Shown: positions 1 through 8,780, counted from the stretch's first letter. The stretch: DNA of 64,000 bases from Paenibacillus arenilitoris (GCF_014705655.1 NZ_JACXIY010000020.1:84984-148983), one strand, 5' to 3'. The notes: a model not told the origin generated them from the letters alone. Made by a program: numbers and translations.

Positions 1-401
1 GGCATGCCGGCCGGCTTGTGCAGCACGAGGCAGAAATCGTCCTCGTGCAATACGTCCGGCGCCGCCGACCGGGAAGGCTGGAGCGCCATCCGGTAAATCG
101 GATCCGCCTTCGGATCCAGAGGAGGAAAGGCGAGCAGCCTCAGCTTGTCCCCGTTCCATCCGATGCCGCCTATCGAAAACAGCCGGTTAATCCACTTCGC
201 CGGAAACAATGAACGGGCCAGCAGCCACTGCCGCACTTCATGCGGATGGCTGCCGGCCCGAAGCGGGACTGTCTCCGGCCGCTCAGCCGGAGCCCCGGTC
301 CCGCTTGATTCTTCGGTCTCCGCGACGGAGCCGGCAACGAGGCTCGGCCAATCCAGCTCGAGCCATCGACCGCTTCGCTTCGCTTCCCCGAGCATCGTCA
401 T
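1..401 (-). CDS. RluA-family pseudouridine synthase, partial (3' end beyond window)
   Basis: The first 133 codons of a gene continuing past the left edge. RluA-family enzymes convert uridine to pseudouridine in rRNA or tRNA. The recognisable part is residues about 119-133, DDFCLVLHKPAGMP, which matches the start of the catalytic domain (D-D-x-x-x-V-x-x-K-P-A-G-M). The catalytic aspartate motif would lie outside the window. Residues 1-60 are a low-similarity leader and residues 50-100 resemble the S4-like N-terminal part (VRQWLLARSLFPAKWINRLF). The ATG sits 9 bp after the hemL stop with a modest AGGACGG site, so it is probably the last gene of the heme operon by read-through. Family assignment is good. 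The target uridine cannot be told. Confidence 0.75.
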   Translation of the reverse strand, partial: MTMLGEAKRSGRWLELDWPSLVAGSVAETEESSGTGAPAERPETVPLRAGSHPHEVRQWLLARSLFPAKWINRLFSIGGIGWNGDKLRLLAFPPLDPKADPIYRMALQPSRSAAPDVLHEDDFCLVLHKPAGM

Positions 402-410
402 GCGCCCGTC

Positions 411-1712
411 CTACAGCCGGGCGAGCGCTCGATCGTGGGCTTCGATCGTCGCGTCGATATCCTCGTTCGTATGAACCGCCGAGACGAACATCCCTTCGAA
501 CTGCGAAGGCGCGATGCTGACGCCGAGGTCGAGCATCGCGGCGAAATAAGCCTTGAACCGCTCGAGATCGGATGTTTTGGCCGTCTCGTAATTGATGACG
601 AACGTATCCGTGAAGAACGGGCATACCATCGAGCCGACGCGGTTGATCGTGCTTGCGATTCCGTGCTTGCGGGCATTCGCCTCGAAGCCGAGCTGCAGCC
701 TGACCGCTTGCCGCTCCAGCTGCTCGTAAGTCTCGGGCGTAAGCAGCTTAAGCGTCGTGTAGCCGGCCGCCATCGCGAGCGGGTTGCCCGATAGCGTGCC
801 CGCCTGATAGATCGGGCCGCTCGGCGCGATCAGCTCCATCAGCTCGCGCTTGCCGCCGTAAGCGCCGACCGGCAGTCCGCCGCCGATGACTTTGCCGAAG
901 CACGTCAAATCCGGCGCGATGCCGTATAAGCCCTGAGCGCAGCTGTAACCTACGCGGAAGCCGGTCATGACCTCGTCGAAGATGAGCACGCTGCCGTACT
1001 GGGCCGTAATGTCGCGAAGGCCCTGCAGGAAGCCGGGAAGCGGCGGGACGACGCCCATGTTGCCCGCCACGGGCTCGACGATGACGCATGCGATCTCTTC
1101 TCCGAACTTCTCGAAAGCCAGCTCTACCGATTCGAGGTCGTTATACGGCACCGTAATCGTATTTGAAGCGACGTGCTCCGGTACGCCCGGGCTGTCGGGC
1201 AAGCCCAGCGTCGCCACGCCCGAACCCGCTTTGATAAGCAAACTGTCCGCATGCCCGTGGTAAGAGCCTTCGAATTTTAAAATTTTGCTCCGCTTCGTGT
1301 AGCCGCGAGCGAGCCGAAGCGCGCTCATCGTCGCTTCCGTGCCGGAATTCACCATCCGCACGATTTCCACGGACGGCACCCGTTCGATGACAAGCTCGGC
1401 CATTGCCGTCTCCAGCTCCGTCGGAGCGCCGAAGCTCGTTCCCTTCTCGGCCGTCCGCTTGATCGCATCGATAACCTCCGGATGGGCATGCCCCATAATA
1501 AGCGGTCCCCACGATGCGACGTAATCGATGTAGCCGTTACCGTCGATATCGTAAATGCGGCTGCCTTCCCCGCGGTCCATATAGACCGGATTCAAGCCGA
1601 CCGATTTGAACGCCCGCACCGGGGAGTTCACGCCGCCCGGCATGACCTGCTTCGCTCTGGCGAACGCCGCTACCGAGCGCTCGTTATTTTTCAGGTTCGA
1701 TTGTCCGCTCAT
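411..1712 (-). CDS. hemL: Glutamate-1-semialdehyde 2,1-aminomutase
   Basis: Converts glutamate-1-semialdehyde to 5-aminolevulinate, the second committed step of the C5 heme pathway, in the cytoplasm. It has 433 residues, the normal length. It is a class-III PLP aminotransferase fold: the N-terminal PGGVNSPVRAF signature is at 25-35, the SGTEA cofactor phosphate loop at 123-127, FDEVMTGFR at 245-253, and the Schiff-base lysine is K274 in CFGKVIGGGLPVG. The ATG lies just 4 bp past the hemB stop, in an operon with the upstream heme genes. Nothing is unusual. Confidence 0.97.
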   Translation of the reverse strand: MSGQSNLKNNERSVAAFARAKQVMPGGVNSPVRAFKSVGLNPVYMDRGEGSRIYDIDGNGYIDYVASWGPLIMGHAHPEVIDAIKRTAEKGTSFGAPTELETAMAELVIERVPSVEIVRMVNSGTEATMSALRLARGYTKRSKILKFEGSYHGHADSLLIKAGSGVATLGLPDSPGVPEHVASNTITVPYNDLESVELAFEKFGEEIACVIVEPVAGNMGVVPPLPGFLQGLRDITAQYGSVLIFDEVMTGFRVGYSCAQGLYGIAPDLTCFGKVIGGGLPVGAYGGKRELMELIAPSGPIYQAGTLSGNPLAMAAGYTTLKLLTPETYEQLERQAVRLQLGFEANARKHGIASTINRVGSMVCPFFTDTFVINYETAKTSDLERFKAYFAAMLDLGVSIAPSQFEGMFVSAVHTNEDIDATIEAHDRALARL

Positions 1713-1716
1713 CCTT

Positions 1717-2715
1717 TTATCCGTCTCCTCTCAGCCAACGGGCCGCGTCCTTCGCATGGTAAGTGATGATCAGGTCGGCGCCCGCGCGCTTCATGCCGGT
1801 CAGCGTCTCGAGCACGATGGCGCGTTCGTCGATCCAGCCGTTTGCCGCCGCCGCCTTCACCATCGAATATTCGGCGCTGACGTTGTAGGCGGCGACAGGC
1901 AGATTATACCGGTCCTTAAGCAGACGAATAACGTCCATATAAGCAAGCGCCGGCTTCACCATCAGCATGTCCGCGCCTTCGGCGATATCGGATTCGGCTT
2001 CGCGCAGCGCTTCGCGCACGTTGGCCGGATCCATCTGGTACGTCTTCCGGTCGCCGAACTGCGGCGCGGAATGCGCCGCATCGCGGAACGGCCCGTAATA
2101 GGACGACGCGTACTTCACCGAATAGGACAGGATCGGCACGTCGCCGAAGCCCGCATCGTCAAGCCCGTCGCGAATGGCGAGCACGAAGCCGTCCATCATA
2201 TTGGAAGGCGCGATAACATCCGCGCCCGCTTCGGCTTGGGATACCGCCGTTTGAACGAGCAGGTCGAGCGAGGAATCGTTGTCCACTTCGGCGGCGCCCG
2301 TCGCTTCATGCACGTGTACGATGCCGCAATGGCCGTGATCGGTGAATTGGCACAAGCAGGTATCCGCGATGACGACAAGCTCCGGCGCCCATTTCTTGAC
2401 CGCTCTTATCGCCTGCTGCACGATGCCGTTCGCGTCGTACGCCGACGTGCCGAAGGCGTCCTTATGCTCGGGAATGCCGAAGAGCAGCACCGATTGAATG
2501 CCGGCCGCGACGACATCCCGAATTTCCTCCTCCAGCAAGTCCAGCGAGAAATGGTACACCCCCGGCATCGACGGGATTTCTTCTTTGATCTGTTCGCCGT
2601 GCGTTACAAAAATCGGATAAATAAAATCGTCAGCGCTGAGCACCGTTTCTCTTACCAGGCTCCGAAGCGCCGCCGTTCTGCGCAATCTGCGGTTTCTAAC
2701 CGTCGGGAAACTCAT
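1717..2715 (-). CDS. hemB: Delta-aminolevulinic acid dehydratase (porphobilinogen synthase)
   Basis: Condenses two 5-aminolevulinate molecules to porphobilinogen. It has 332 residues from the ATG at 2715 (MSFPTVRNRR), chosen because GATGAGG lies 6 bases upstream; a longer in-frame reading would run into hemD. The catalytic lysines are K201 (SVKYASSYYGPFR) and K254 (MLMVKPALAY). A zinc site is indicated by C120, C122 and C130 in DTCLCQFTDHGHC, so it is the zinc-dependent form. It sits 7 bp after the cobA-hemD stop and 4 bp before hemL, inside the heme operon. Confidence 0.96.
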   Translation of the reverse strand: MSFPTVRNRRLRRTAALRSLVRETVLSADDFIYPIFVTHGEQIKEEIPSMPGVYHFSLDLLEEEIRDVVAAGIQSVLLFGIPEHKDAFGTSAYDANGIVQQAIRAVKKWAPELVVIADTCLCQFTDHGHCGIVHVHEATGAAEVDNDSSLDLLVQTAVSQAEAGADVIAPSNMMDGFVLAIRDGLDDAGFGDVPILSYSVKYASSYYGPFRDAAHSAPQFGDRKTYQMDPANVREALREAESDIAEGADMLMVKPALAYMDVIRLLKDRYNLPVAAYNVSAEYSMVKAAAANGWIDERAIVLETLTGMKRAGADLIITYHAKDAARWLRGDG

Positions 2716-2722
2716 CTGTTCC

Positions 2723-4282
2723 TCATCCTTCCTCACGAAGTTTGCTTGTCGCATTGTGCCGGGCAATGGCGCTCAACAGTCCTTCGAGCGTCGAATCGTC
2801 GGCTTCGATAGCCGGCCGCAAGCCCGCCTCGGCGATCGTCTGCGACGTAATCGGCCCGATGCTTGCGATCGGGATGTCCGCGAGCAGCTCCGCCGGATTC
2901 TCGATCCCGTTTCTCTTCAGCACTTCAAGCAGGTTGGTCACCGTGGACGAACTCGTGAACGTAATCAAATGGATTTCCTTCTCGCGCAGCCACTCGAGCG
3001 CCAGCTCGTCCTGCCCCTCGGCTACGAACGTCTCGTACACGTCGATCTCGGTCGGGAGAAGGCCCAGCGCCTTCAGCTCGCGCGGCAGCACCTCCCGGGC
3101 CAGATCTCCGCGCGGCAGCAGCACGCGCTCGCCGGGCTTCAGCCGCGAAGCGAGCCGCTCCAGCAAGCCTTCCGCATGGAACTTCACGGGAAGCTCCTCG
3201 GCGATCAGCCCCCGCCGCGCCAGCGCTTCGGCCGTCTTCGGACCGACCGCCGCCAGGCTCGCGCCGTGGAACCGTCTCGCGTCGATCCGGAATTTGCGAA
3301 GCCAATCGAAGAAATAGTCGACTCCGTTCACGCTAGTAAACATAAGCCAGTCGTATTGCTCGGCCTGCTCCAGCGCCGCTTGTAGCGCCTCGACCGCGGC
3401 AGGCTCCGCCGACTCCCTCGTCTCGATGACGGGAAACTCGCACGGCTCGCCGCCGAGCGCCTCGATCCGGTCGGCAAGCTCGCTTGCCTGCGGCCTGGCG
3501 CGCGTGACGAGCACGCGCAAGCCGAACAGCGGCTTCTTCTCGTACCACTGCAGCTTCTCGCGCTGCAGCACGACCTCGCCGACGACGATGACGGCCGGCG
3601 GCTGGAAGCCGGCTTCCTTCACGACCGTCTCGATCGTCGCCAGCGTGCCGACGACCGTGCGCTGCTCGACCCGCGTCCCCCAGCGAATAAGCGCTACCGG
3701 CGTTTCCGGCGCCTTGCCGTGCTTCATCAGCTGATCGGCGATATAGCCGATCTTGGCGACGCCCATCAGAAAAATAAGCGTGCCGGTGGCATTCGTTACT
3801 TTGTCCCAATGAATCGAGCGGTCGAGCTTGTCCGGACTCTCGTGCCCGGTAATGATGGATAACGACGATGCCAGGTCGCGGTGCGTAACCGGAATACCCG
3901 CATAAGCGGGCACGGCGATCGCGGACGTAATGCCCGGCACGATTTCGAATTCTACCCCGTTGTCGACGAGCAGCTCGGCTTCTTCTCCCACTCGGCCAAA
4001 GATCGTCGGATCGCCGCCCTTCAGCCGGGTCACCGTCTTGCCCTGGAGCGCAAGGTCGACGAGCAGCCGGTTAATTTCCTCCTGCTTCATCGTATGGCGG
4101 TCCGGCAGCTTCCCAACGTAAATTTTTTCCGTCCCGGGCTTCAAATACCGGAGCAGCCTCGGACTTGCCAGCCGATCGTACACGACGACGTCGCACAGCT
4201 TCAAGCATTCGAGCCCCCGCACCGTAATGAGCTTCGGATCGCCGGGCCCCGCCCCGACCAAATATACTTTCCCCTTATTCAA
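2723..4282 (-). CDS. cobA: Fused uroporphyrinogen-III C-methyltransferase / uroporphyrinogen-III synthase
   Basis: A two-domain protein of 519 residues. The N-terminal half, about residues 1-245, is an SUMT (CobA) domain: it starts KVYLVGAGPGDP, with RLKGGDPTIFGR near 85 and PGITSAIAVPAYAGIP near 120. It would methylate uroporphyrinogen III to precorrin-2, the siroheme/B12 branch. The C-terminal half, about 255-505, is a HemD uroporphyrinogen-III synthase domain (VLVTRARPQASELADRIEALG, then ITFTSSSTVTNL) that closes hydroxymethylbilane. The start is the TTG at 4282, because GGGGGA lies 8 bases upstream and it follows the hemC stop by 4 bp. The fusion couples making uroporphyrinogen III with drawing it off. 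A separate hemD is not seen nearby. Confidence 0.93.
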   Translation of the reverse strand: MNKGKVYLVGAGPGDPKLITVRGLECLKLCDVVVYDRLASPRLLRYLKPGTEKIYVGKLPDRHTMKQEEINRLLVDLALQGKTVTRLKGGDPTIFGRVGEEAELLVDNGVEFEIVPGITSAIAVPAYAGIPVTHRDLASSLSIITGHESPDKLDRSIHWDKVTNATGTLIFLMGVAKIGYIADQLMKHGKAPETPVALIRWGTRVEQRTVVGTLATIETVVKEAGFQPPAVIVVGEVVLQREKLQWYEKKPLFGLRVLVTRARPQASELADRIEALGGEPCEFPVIETRESAEPAAVEALQAALEQAEQYDWLMFTSVNGVDYFFDWLRKFRIDARRFHGASLAAVGPKTAEALARRGLIAEELPVKFHAEGLLERLASRLKPGERVLLPRGDLAREVLPRELKALGLLPTEIDVYETFVAEGQDELALEWLREKEIHLITFTSSSTVTNLLEVLKRNGIENPAELLADIPIASIGPITSQTIAEAGLRPAIEADDSTLEGLLSAIARHNATSKLREEG

Positions 4283-4286
4283 CTCG

Positions 4287-5252
4287 TTATCCCCCAATTT
4301 CCGCCAAAATGCGGTCCGCGCCGCGCGAGACGAGCGCCGCCGCCACATCGCGGCCTAGCTGCTCCGGATCCGTCCCGCGCTTCGATTCCTTCAGCAGCGT
4401 CTCGCCGTCCGGCGTTCCGACCATGCCGGTCATGCTGAGCAGACGGTCGCCGCCATCCGTGCCGACAATTTCGCAGTACGCGCCGATCGGCACCTGGCAG
4501 CCTCCGTTCAGGGCGCCGAGGAAGCTGCGCTCCGCGCGGACCGCAATCTCCGTCTCTGCGTCGTTATACAAGGAGAGCAGCTCGCGGATTTGCTCGTCGT
4601 TCCGCCGGCACTCGATGCCGAGCGCGCCTTGCCCCACCGCGGGCAGGCATACGTCTACCGGCACGCTTGCCGATATCCGGTCCTCCCAGCCCATTCGCAT
4701 AAGGCCCGCGGTCGCAAGCACGATCGCATCGAGCCCCTCCGTCTCCAGCTTGCGGATGCGCGAATCGATATTGCCGCGAATGGATTCCAGCTTCAGATCC
4801 TCTCTGGCATGCTTCAGCTGGCTCGACCGGCGCAGGCTGCTCGTTCCGACGCGCGCGCCGCGCGGCAGGTCGGCGAGGCTGCTTCCCTGGCGCATAATGA
4901 GGCAATCCCTCGGATCGACGCGCTTCGGGACGGCGCCGTTCATTAGCCCTTCCGGCAGCTCGTAAGGCATATCCTTCATGCTGTGGACGGCAAGATCGAT
5001 CTCGCCGCTCAGCAGCGCTTGTTCGATTTCCTTCACGAACAAGCCCTTCCCGCCGACCTTCGACAGCGTCACGTCGAGAATCCGGTCGCCCTTGGTCACG
5101 ATTTTTTTGATCTCGAATTTGTAATCGCAGCCGTGCTCGCGGCTTATCCGCTCAAGATCGTCGATGACTTGACCCGTCTGCGTGAGCGCCAGCGCGCTTT
5201 GTCTTGTGCCGACAACGATCACTCGTTGTCCGTTATGCTTCTTCTCCATCAT
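4287..5252 (-). CDS. hemC: Hydroxymethylbilane synthase (porphobilinogen deaminase)
   Basis: Polymerises four porphobilinogens into hydroxymethylbilane. It has 321 residues. Seen in the sequence are VGTRQSALALTQT at 14-26, the catalytic aspartate D94 in HSMKDMP, and the dipyrromethane-cofactor cysteine C252 in NGGCQVPIGAYC. The start is an ATG at 5252 that overlaps the preceding stop as ATGA; a second ATG directly follows at 5249, and the GGGGG site suits either. Translational coupling with the upstream siroheme gene is likely. Confidence 0.96.
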   Translation of the reverse strand: MMEKKHNGQRVIVVGTRQSALALTQTGQVIDDLERISREHGCDYKFEIKKIVTKGDRILDVTLSKVGGKGLFVKEIEQALLSGEIDLAVHSMKDMPYELPEGLMNGAVPKRVDPRDCLIMRQGSSLADLPRGARVGTSSLRRSSQLKHAREDLKLESIRGNIDSRIRKLETEGLDAIVLATAGLMRMGWEDRISASVPVDVCLPAVGQGALGIECRRNDEQIRELLSLYNDAETEIAVRAERSFLGALNGGCQVPIGAYCEIVGTDGGDRLLSMTGMVGTPDGETLLKESKRGTDPEQLGRDVAAALVSRGADRILAEIGG

Positions 5253-5896
5253 GGTTGCCCCCTGTCTAATCGATGCAGCAGGCCGGTTAGCCACTCGTCG
5301 GCATCGATATTGCTACGGTTATGCCGCTGCAACGCCTCTTCCGCGGCCAGCTTCAATACGATCCTTCGTTGCCGCTCGTCCGGAAGGCGGCTGACCGCCT
5401 TCTCGCGCAAGCTGCGCAAGCGGGCGGTCACTTGTTCATATTCCGGCCCGTAGCGCTCTGCCAGCTCCGTCTTGATCAACTGGGATAGCGCCGGACTCGC
5501 GCCCGACGCGGTGACGGCAAGCAGCAGATCGCCCCTGCGGACGACCGACGGCGAAATAAACGTTCCCCGCTCCGCCTCGTCGGCCGCGTTGACCAGCGCG
5601 CCGTGCCGCTCGCCGTCGGCGGCGATCGCCGCGTTGACGCGCCTGTCGTTCGTGGCCGCGAACAGCAGCCAGGCGCCGGCGCTATCTGCCTCCTCATACT
5701 CCCTAAGCTCCGTCCGGATGACGCCTTCCTCCGCCAGCTTCCCGATCGCCGGCGTAACGTCGGGGCTGATTACGGTCACTTGATCGGCGCCCGCTTCGAG
5801 CAGGCCGAGCAGCTTCCGCTGCGCCACTCCGCCGCCGCCTACGATGACGCAGCGCTTGCCGCGCAGCTGCAGTACGACCGGATAATATCCATTCAT
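5249..5896 (-). CDS. Precorrin-2 dehydrogenase / sirohydrochlorin ferrochelatase family protein
   Basis: A 215-residue protein of the Met8/CysG N-terminal family (YlnF or SirC in Bacillus). It oxidises precorrin-2 to sirohydrochlorin with NAD, and some members also insert iron. The Rossmann signature is VIVGGGGVAQRK at 17-28, followed by VTVISPDVTPAI. The FVAATNDR-like stretch is LLFAATNDRRVN near 78, and the C-terminal half is helical. The start ATG has GGAGGTTATTCTC in front. Its position inside the heme operon, with a fused SUMT domain downstream, gives the route uroporphyrinogen III to precorrin-2 to sirohydrochlorin. Whether it chelates iron cannot be read from sequence. Confidence 0.9.
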   Translation of the reverse strand: MNGYYPVVLQLRGKRCVIVGGGGVAQRKLLGLLEAGADQVTVISPDVTPAIGKLAEEGVIRTELREYEEADSAGAWLLFAATNDRRVNAAIAADGERHGALVNAADEAERGTFISPSVVRRGDLLLAVTASGASPALSQLIKTELAERYGPEYEQVTARLRSLREKAVSRLPDERQRRIVLKLAAEEALQRHNRSNIDADEWLTGLLHRLDRGQP

Positions 5897-5916
5897 GAGA
5901 ATAACCTCCGCCGCCG

Positions 5917-6729
5917 TTAGTGAAAAGATGAAATCGAGTTCGCGAGCAAATTCAAAATCAACGTCCCGAAGGCGAGCATGTAAAGCCTGGCCAGCTGCTG
6001 CCCCGGCCGCTTCAAGCGCGCCCGCTGGTACACGTAGATGACGTACATCGTCAGCGTCGCGCAGGAGGTGACGACCTTCCAGTCGAAGAGCAGCGACGCC
6101 CGCCCCTCGACGAGTACCGACGTGACGGCGATCGCGAGCGACATCGCGAGCAGCGGCACGCCGATTATGACCGCGCGGTCCCCGTACCGCTCGATCAGCT
6201 CGAGGCTCGGCAGCCGCCTGACGAAGCTCGTCCAGCGCTTCCGCTTCAATTGGTTATGGAGAAACAAATACATGCCCGCGAACAGCGCCCCGATGGTCAG
6301 CGCCGCATAAGCGCACAGCACAAGGCTGATATGTATGTACAGAAGCTCGCGCGTCGTCCTCCATACCGCAAGCGACTCGCCGCCCCCTTGATTGCTGTAC
6401 AGGTTGAGGGCGAGCACCGCGAATCCGATGACGTTGACGAAAAAAACGACGAAATCGATTTTGATGAACCGGCTGATGACGAGCGAGATCGTAATCAGCA
6501 GCCAGGTAAAGCCTAACCAGTATTCAAACGGGGTGACGGCGGTCATCTGCAGGTGGGACGCGATGCGCCAGATCAGGTAGCCGGTTTGTAATACCCATAC
6601 AAAAATAAGCAGCCCTGCTCCTATCCGTTTCGCTCTCAGACTCGCGTTCATGAAGTCGGAGAAAAAAAACAGTAGGCTCAGGGCGTAAATGTAAAGTATC
6701 GCATCGTATAGCCAAGTTTGCGTCGCCAT
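5917..6729 (-). CDS. hemX: HemX-type membrane protein, CcsA/cytochrome c assembly family
   Basis: A 270-residue integral membrane protein with about eight hydrophobic segments. Conserved features of the CcsA/ResC/HemX family visible here are TPFEYW near 82 and the HISLVLCAYAALTIGALFAG block near 136. In Bacillus subtilis HemX is the second gene of the hem operon and lowers the amount of HemA protein. The same place, 22 bp after hemA and ahead of the siroheme gene, supports the same role. The WGxxxWD heme-binding motif of true CcsA proteins is not evident, so a regulatory rather than ligation role is inferred. The start ATG is preceded by GGAGGAACT. Confidence 0.88.
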   Translation of the reverse strand: MATQTWLYDAILYIYALSLLFFFSDFMNASLRAKRIGAGLLIFVWVLQTGYLIWRIASHLQMTAVTPFEYWLGFTWLLITISLVISRFIKIDFVVFFVNVIGFAVLALNLYSNQGGGESLAVWRTTRELLYIHISLVLCAYAALTIGALFAGMYLFLHNQLKRKRWTSFVRRLPSLELIERYGDRAVIIGVPLLAMSLAIAVTSVLVEGRASLLFDWKVVTSCATLTMYVIYVYQRARLKRPGQQLARLYMLAFGTLILNLLANSISSFH

Positions 6730-6751
6730 AGTTCCTCCACATTGCGGCCCT

Positions 6752-8134
6752 CTATCTTGTAATAGGTGCTAACACCACCGAAGCTGCATGGGTTTGAACG
6801 TTTTTCTTTTTTGCCGCAACGACAGTTTCTGCTGCCGCGTCAAGCTCGGCTTGGCGCGTCTTAGCAAGCTCATCCTCCAGCGCGAACAGCTTGACGAACA
6901 TATCCATCGCTTCGTCCGCCCGCTTCTCGCCGGCCATTTCCTTAATGCGCAAAATCGGATCCTGCATCATTTGATTGACGATGCTCTTCGTCAGCTTGCG
7001 GATGACCTTCAGCTCGTGCTCCTCAAGGTCCGGCAACTTATTCATGAGACTGTTCATCGTCCCCTCGTGAATGTCCGCCGCCTTCGTCTGCAGCGCGCGG
7101 ATCAGCGGAACGACGCCAAGCGTCTTGTACCACTGCTCGAACAGCTCCATCTCTTCGCTGATCATGGCCTCGATCTTGGCCGCTTCCTGGCGGCGATGCT
7201 CCAGATTGCTCTCCACGATGCCCTCCAGGTCGTCGATGTCGTACAGAAATACGTTCTCGACCGCCGCGATGGACGGATCCAGATCGCGAGGAACCGCGAT
7301 ATCGATCATGAACAGAGGCTTCGCCTTGCGGCGCCGCATCGCTTCCGAGACCTGCCGGCGCGTCAGCACGTAGCCGTCCGAGCCGGTGGAGCTAATAATG
7401 ATGTCCGCTTCGTGCAGCTTATCGGCGGCCTCGTCCATCGACCAGGCGATCCCGTTAAACTTGTCCGCGAGAGCAGCCGCCCGCTCGAAGGTCCGGTTCA
7501 CGACGATGACCCGCTCCGCGCCGTTCGCGTACAGATGCTTCGCCGTCAGCTCGCCGGTTTCGCCGGCGCCGATGACCATAACCGTCTTCTTGCTGAATTG
7601 TCCGAAAATCCGCTTGCCGAGCTCGACGGCCGCGTAGCTGACCGATACGGCCGACTCGCCGATCGTCGTCTCGGTATGCGCGCGCTTCGCCATCGTCAGC
7701 GCCTGCTTGAACAGCATGTTGAACAGCGTTCCGGTCGTTTTCTGCTGCTGGGCCAGCAGAAACGCGTTCTTGACTTGACCGAGAATCTGGGTCTCGCCGA
7801 TCACCATCGAATCGAGCCCGCTCGCCACGCGGAACAGATGGTCGATCGCCTTATTATCCTCGTACATATATAAATGGTTCGTAAACTGCTGCCGCGGCAG
7901 GTTGAACCACTTCTCCATGAAGCTCCGGATATAATGTCCGCACAAATGATGCCTGTCAACGACTGCATAGATCTCCGTTCGATTGCAGGTCGCTACAATA
8001 ACACATTCCATGATGCTTTGTGTCTGCATGAGCTGTGTCAGCGCATCGGGCAAATCCCGTTCCGCGAACGCGAATTGTTCTCTCACTTCTACGGGAGCCG
8101 TCCGGTAATTCAGTCCGACTGCGATAATGTGCAT
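6752..8134 (-). CDS. hemA: Glutamyl-tRNA reductase
   Basis: The first gene of the tetrapyrrole operon. It reduces glutamyl-tRNA(Glu) with NADPH to glutamate-1-semialdehyde. It has 460 residues. The catalytic cysteine is C50 in VATCNRTEIY, GLDSMVIGETQILGQVK is near 105-121, the NADPH-binding GAGETGELTAKHL is near 190, and a helical dimerisation domain runs from about 310 to 425. The tail after about 430 is alanine-rich and poorly conserved. It starts at an ATG and lies behind a promoter with a strong dyad (8189-8236). In B. subtilis the hemA operon belongs to the PerR regulon and HemA is also controlled post-translationally through HemX. Confidence 0.97.
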   Translation of the reverse strand: MHIIAVGLNYRTAPVEVREQFAFAERDLPDALTQLMQTQSIMECVIVATCNRTEIYAVVDRHHLCGHYIRSFMEKWFNLPRQQFTNHLYMYEDNKAIDHLFRVASGLDSMVIGETQILGQVKNAFLLAQQQKTTGTLFNMLFKQALTMAKRAHTETTIGESAVSVSYAAVELGKRIFGQFSKKTVMVIGAGETGELTAKHLYANGAERVIVVNRTFERAAALADKFNGIAWSMDEAADKLHEADIIISSTGSDGYVLTRRQVSEAMRRRKAKPLFMIDIAVPRDLDPSIAAVENVFLYDIDDLEGIVESNLEHRRQEAAKIEAMISEEMELFEQWYKTLGVVPLIRALQTKAADIHEGTMNSLMNKLPDLEEHELKVIRKLTKSIVNQMMQDPILRIKEMAGEKRADEAMDMFVKLFALEDELAKTRQAELDAAAETVVAAKKKNVQTHAASVVLAPITR

Positions 8135-8188
8135 GCGCGGTCACCTGCCTCCTTCTTTACTGTGTATGATCCGTCGATGTTAACGATA

Positions 8189-8236
8189 AGTATATCACAA
8201 TTCGACATTCAGATATTATTCATTTATGAATAATAT
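8189..8236 (-). promoter_or_regulatory. Candidate hemA promoter with a 24-bp perfect dyad over the -35 region
   Basis: On the minus strand TGATATACT reads as an extended -10 (TGn plus TATACT, -10 at 8189-8194). No good -35 hexamer is present. Instead the region where it should be is filled by a perfect inverted repeat, arm ATATTATTCAT (8213-8223), a 2-bp centre, and the complementary arm at 8226-8236. It lies 79-102 bp before the hemA start. A repressor or activator site is the natural reading. It does not fit the 7-1-7 PerR box, although hemA is a PerR target in B. subtilis. Confidence 0.5.
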
Positions 8237-8278
8237 TTGAAAAGTACAACCTCATTATTCCCTATTGTTACAAAGAAA

Positions 8279-8305
8279 TAACCATGGACGCCGGGCCCAT
8301 GGTTA
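8279..8305 (-). terminator. Rho-independent terminator of speD
   Basis: A 9-bp stem, TAACCATGG with its complement around a 9-base loop, followed on the minus strand by TTTCTTTG. It lies 27 bp beyond the speD stop and ahead of the hemA promoter, so it should insulate the heme operon. Confidence 0.6.
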
Positions 8306-8331
8306 CATCTCACGTTCATTAATTAACGCTC

Positions 8332-8730
8332 TTAGACGAGCTCGATTTGTTTCATCTTTGGTTCTTCGACTTGCAACTCGCCCATTCCGCGCACCAGCTT
8401 CTTCGCGTAGGCTTGCTTCGGCTTCAGTACAGCGAGCATGTAGTCGATCGCAAGCTGAGGATCAACGGTTTCACCGCAGGTATAGCAGTCCAGTGCGGCA
8501 AAGCCTCTCTCAGGATACGTATGAATCGAGAGATGACTCTCCGACAGCAGCACGAGCACGGTTGCTCCTTGAGGTTCGAATTGTTTCGCTTGAACGGACA
8601 ATACGGTTGCACCACAAGCTTCAGCAGCTTCTACCATGTGTGATTGCAAAAATTCAGCGCTGTTCAGTAGATCGAAGTCTACTCCCCAAGTGTCAACAGC
8701 AACGTGTCTTCCGAAAGTTGAGTATTCCAT
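8332..8730 (-). CDS. speD: S-adenosylmethionine decarboxylase proenzyme
   Basis: Makes decarboxylated S-adenosylmethionine, the aminopropyl donor for spermidine. It has 132 residues and is the short prokaryotic class 1B form (SpeH of B. subtilis). The self-cleavage site is E64/S65 in LLSESHLSIHTYPE; S65 becomes the pyruvoyl cofactor. H70 and C85 (DCYTCGE) are the expected processing and proton-donor residues. The start ATG has GGGGGAACC upstream. It is monocistronic, with its own promoter (8855-8882) and terminator. speE is not adjacent. Confidence 0.95.
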   Translation of the reverse strand: MEYSTFGRHVAVDTWGVDFDLLNSAEFLQSHMVEAAEACGATVLSVQAKQFEPQGATVLVLLSESHLSIHTYPERGFAALDCYTCGETVDPQLAIDYMLAVLKPKQAYAKKLVRGMGELQVEEPKMKQIELV

Positions 8731-8780
8731 CTTTCGGTTCCCCCTTCCTAGGAATAAAATGTTTGAAAAATTTCATCCGC

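Noticed and set aside
8213..8236. PerR box upstream of hemA
   Set aside because: The dyad has 11-base arms with a 2-base centre and does not fit the TTATAAT-N-ATTATAA pattern, so the PerR label was not applied.
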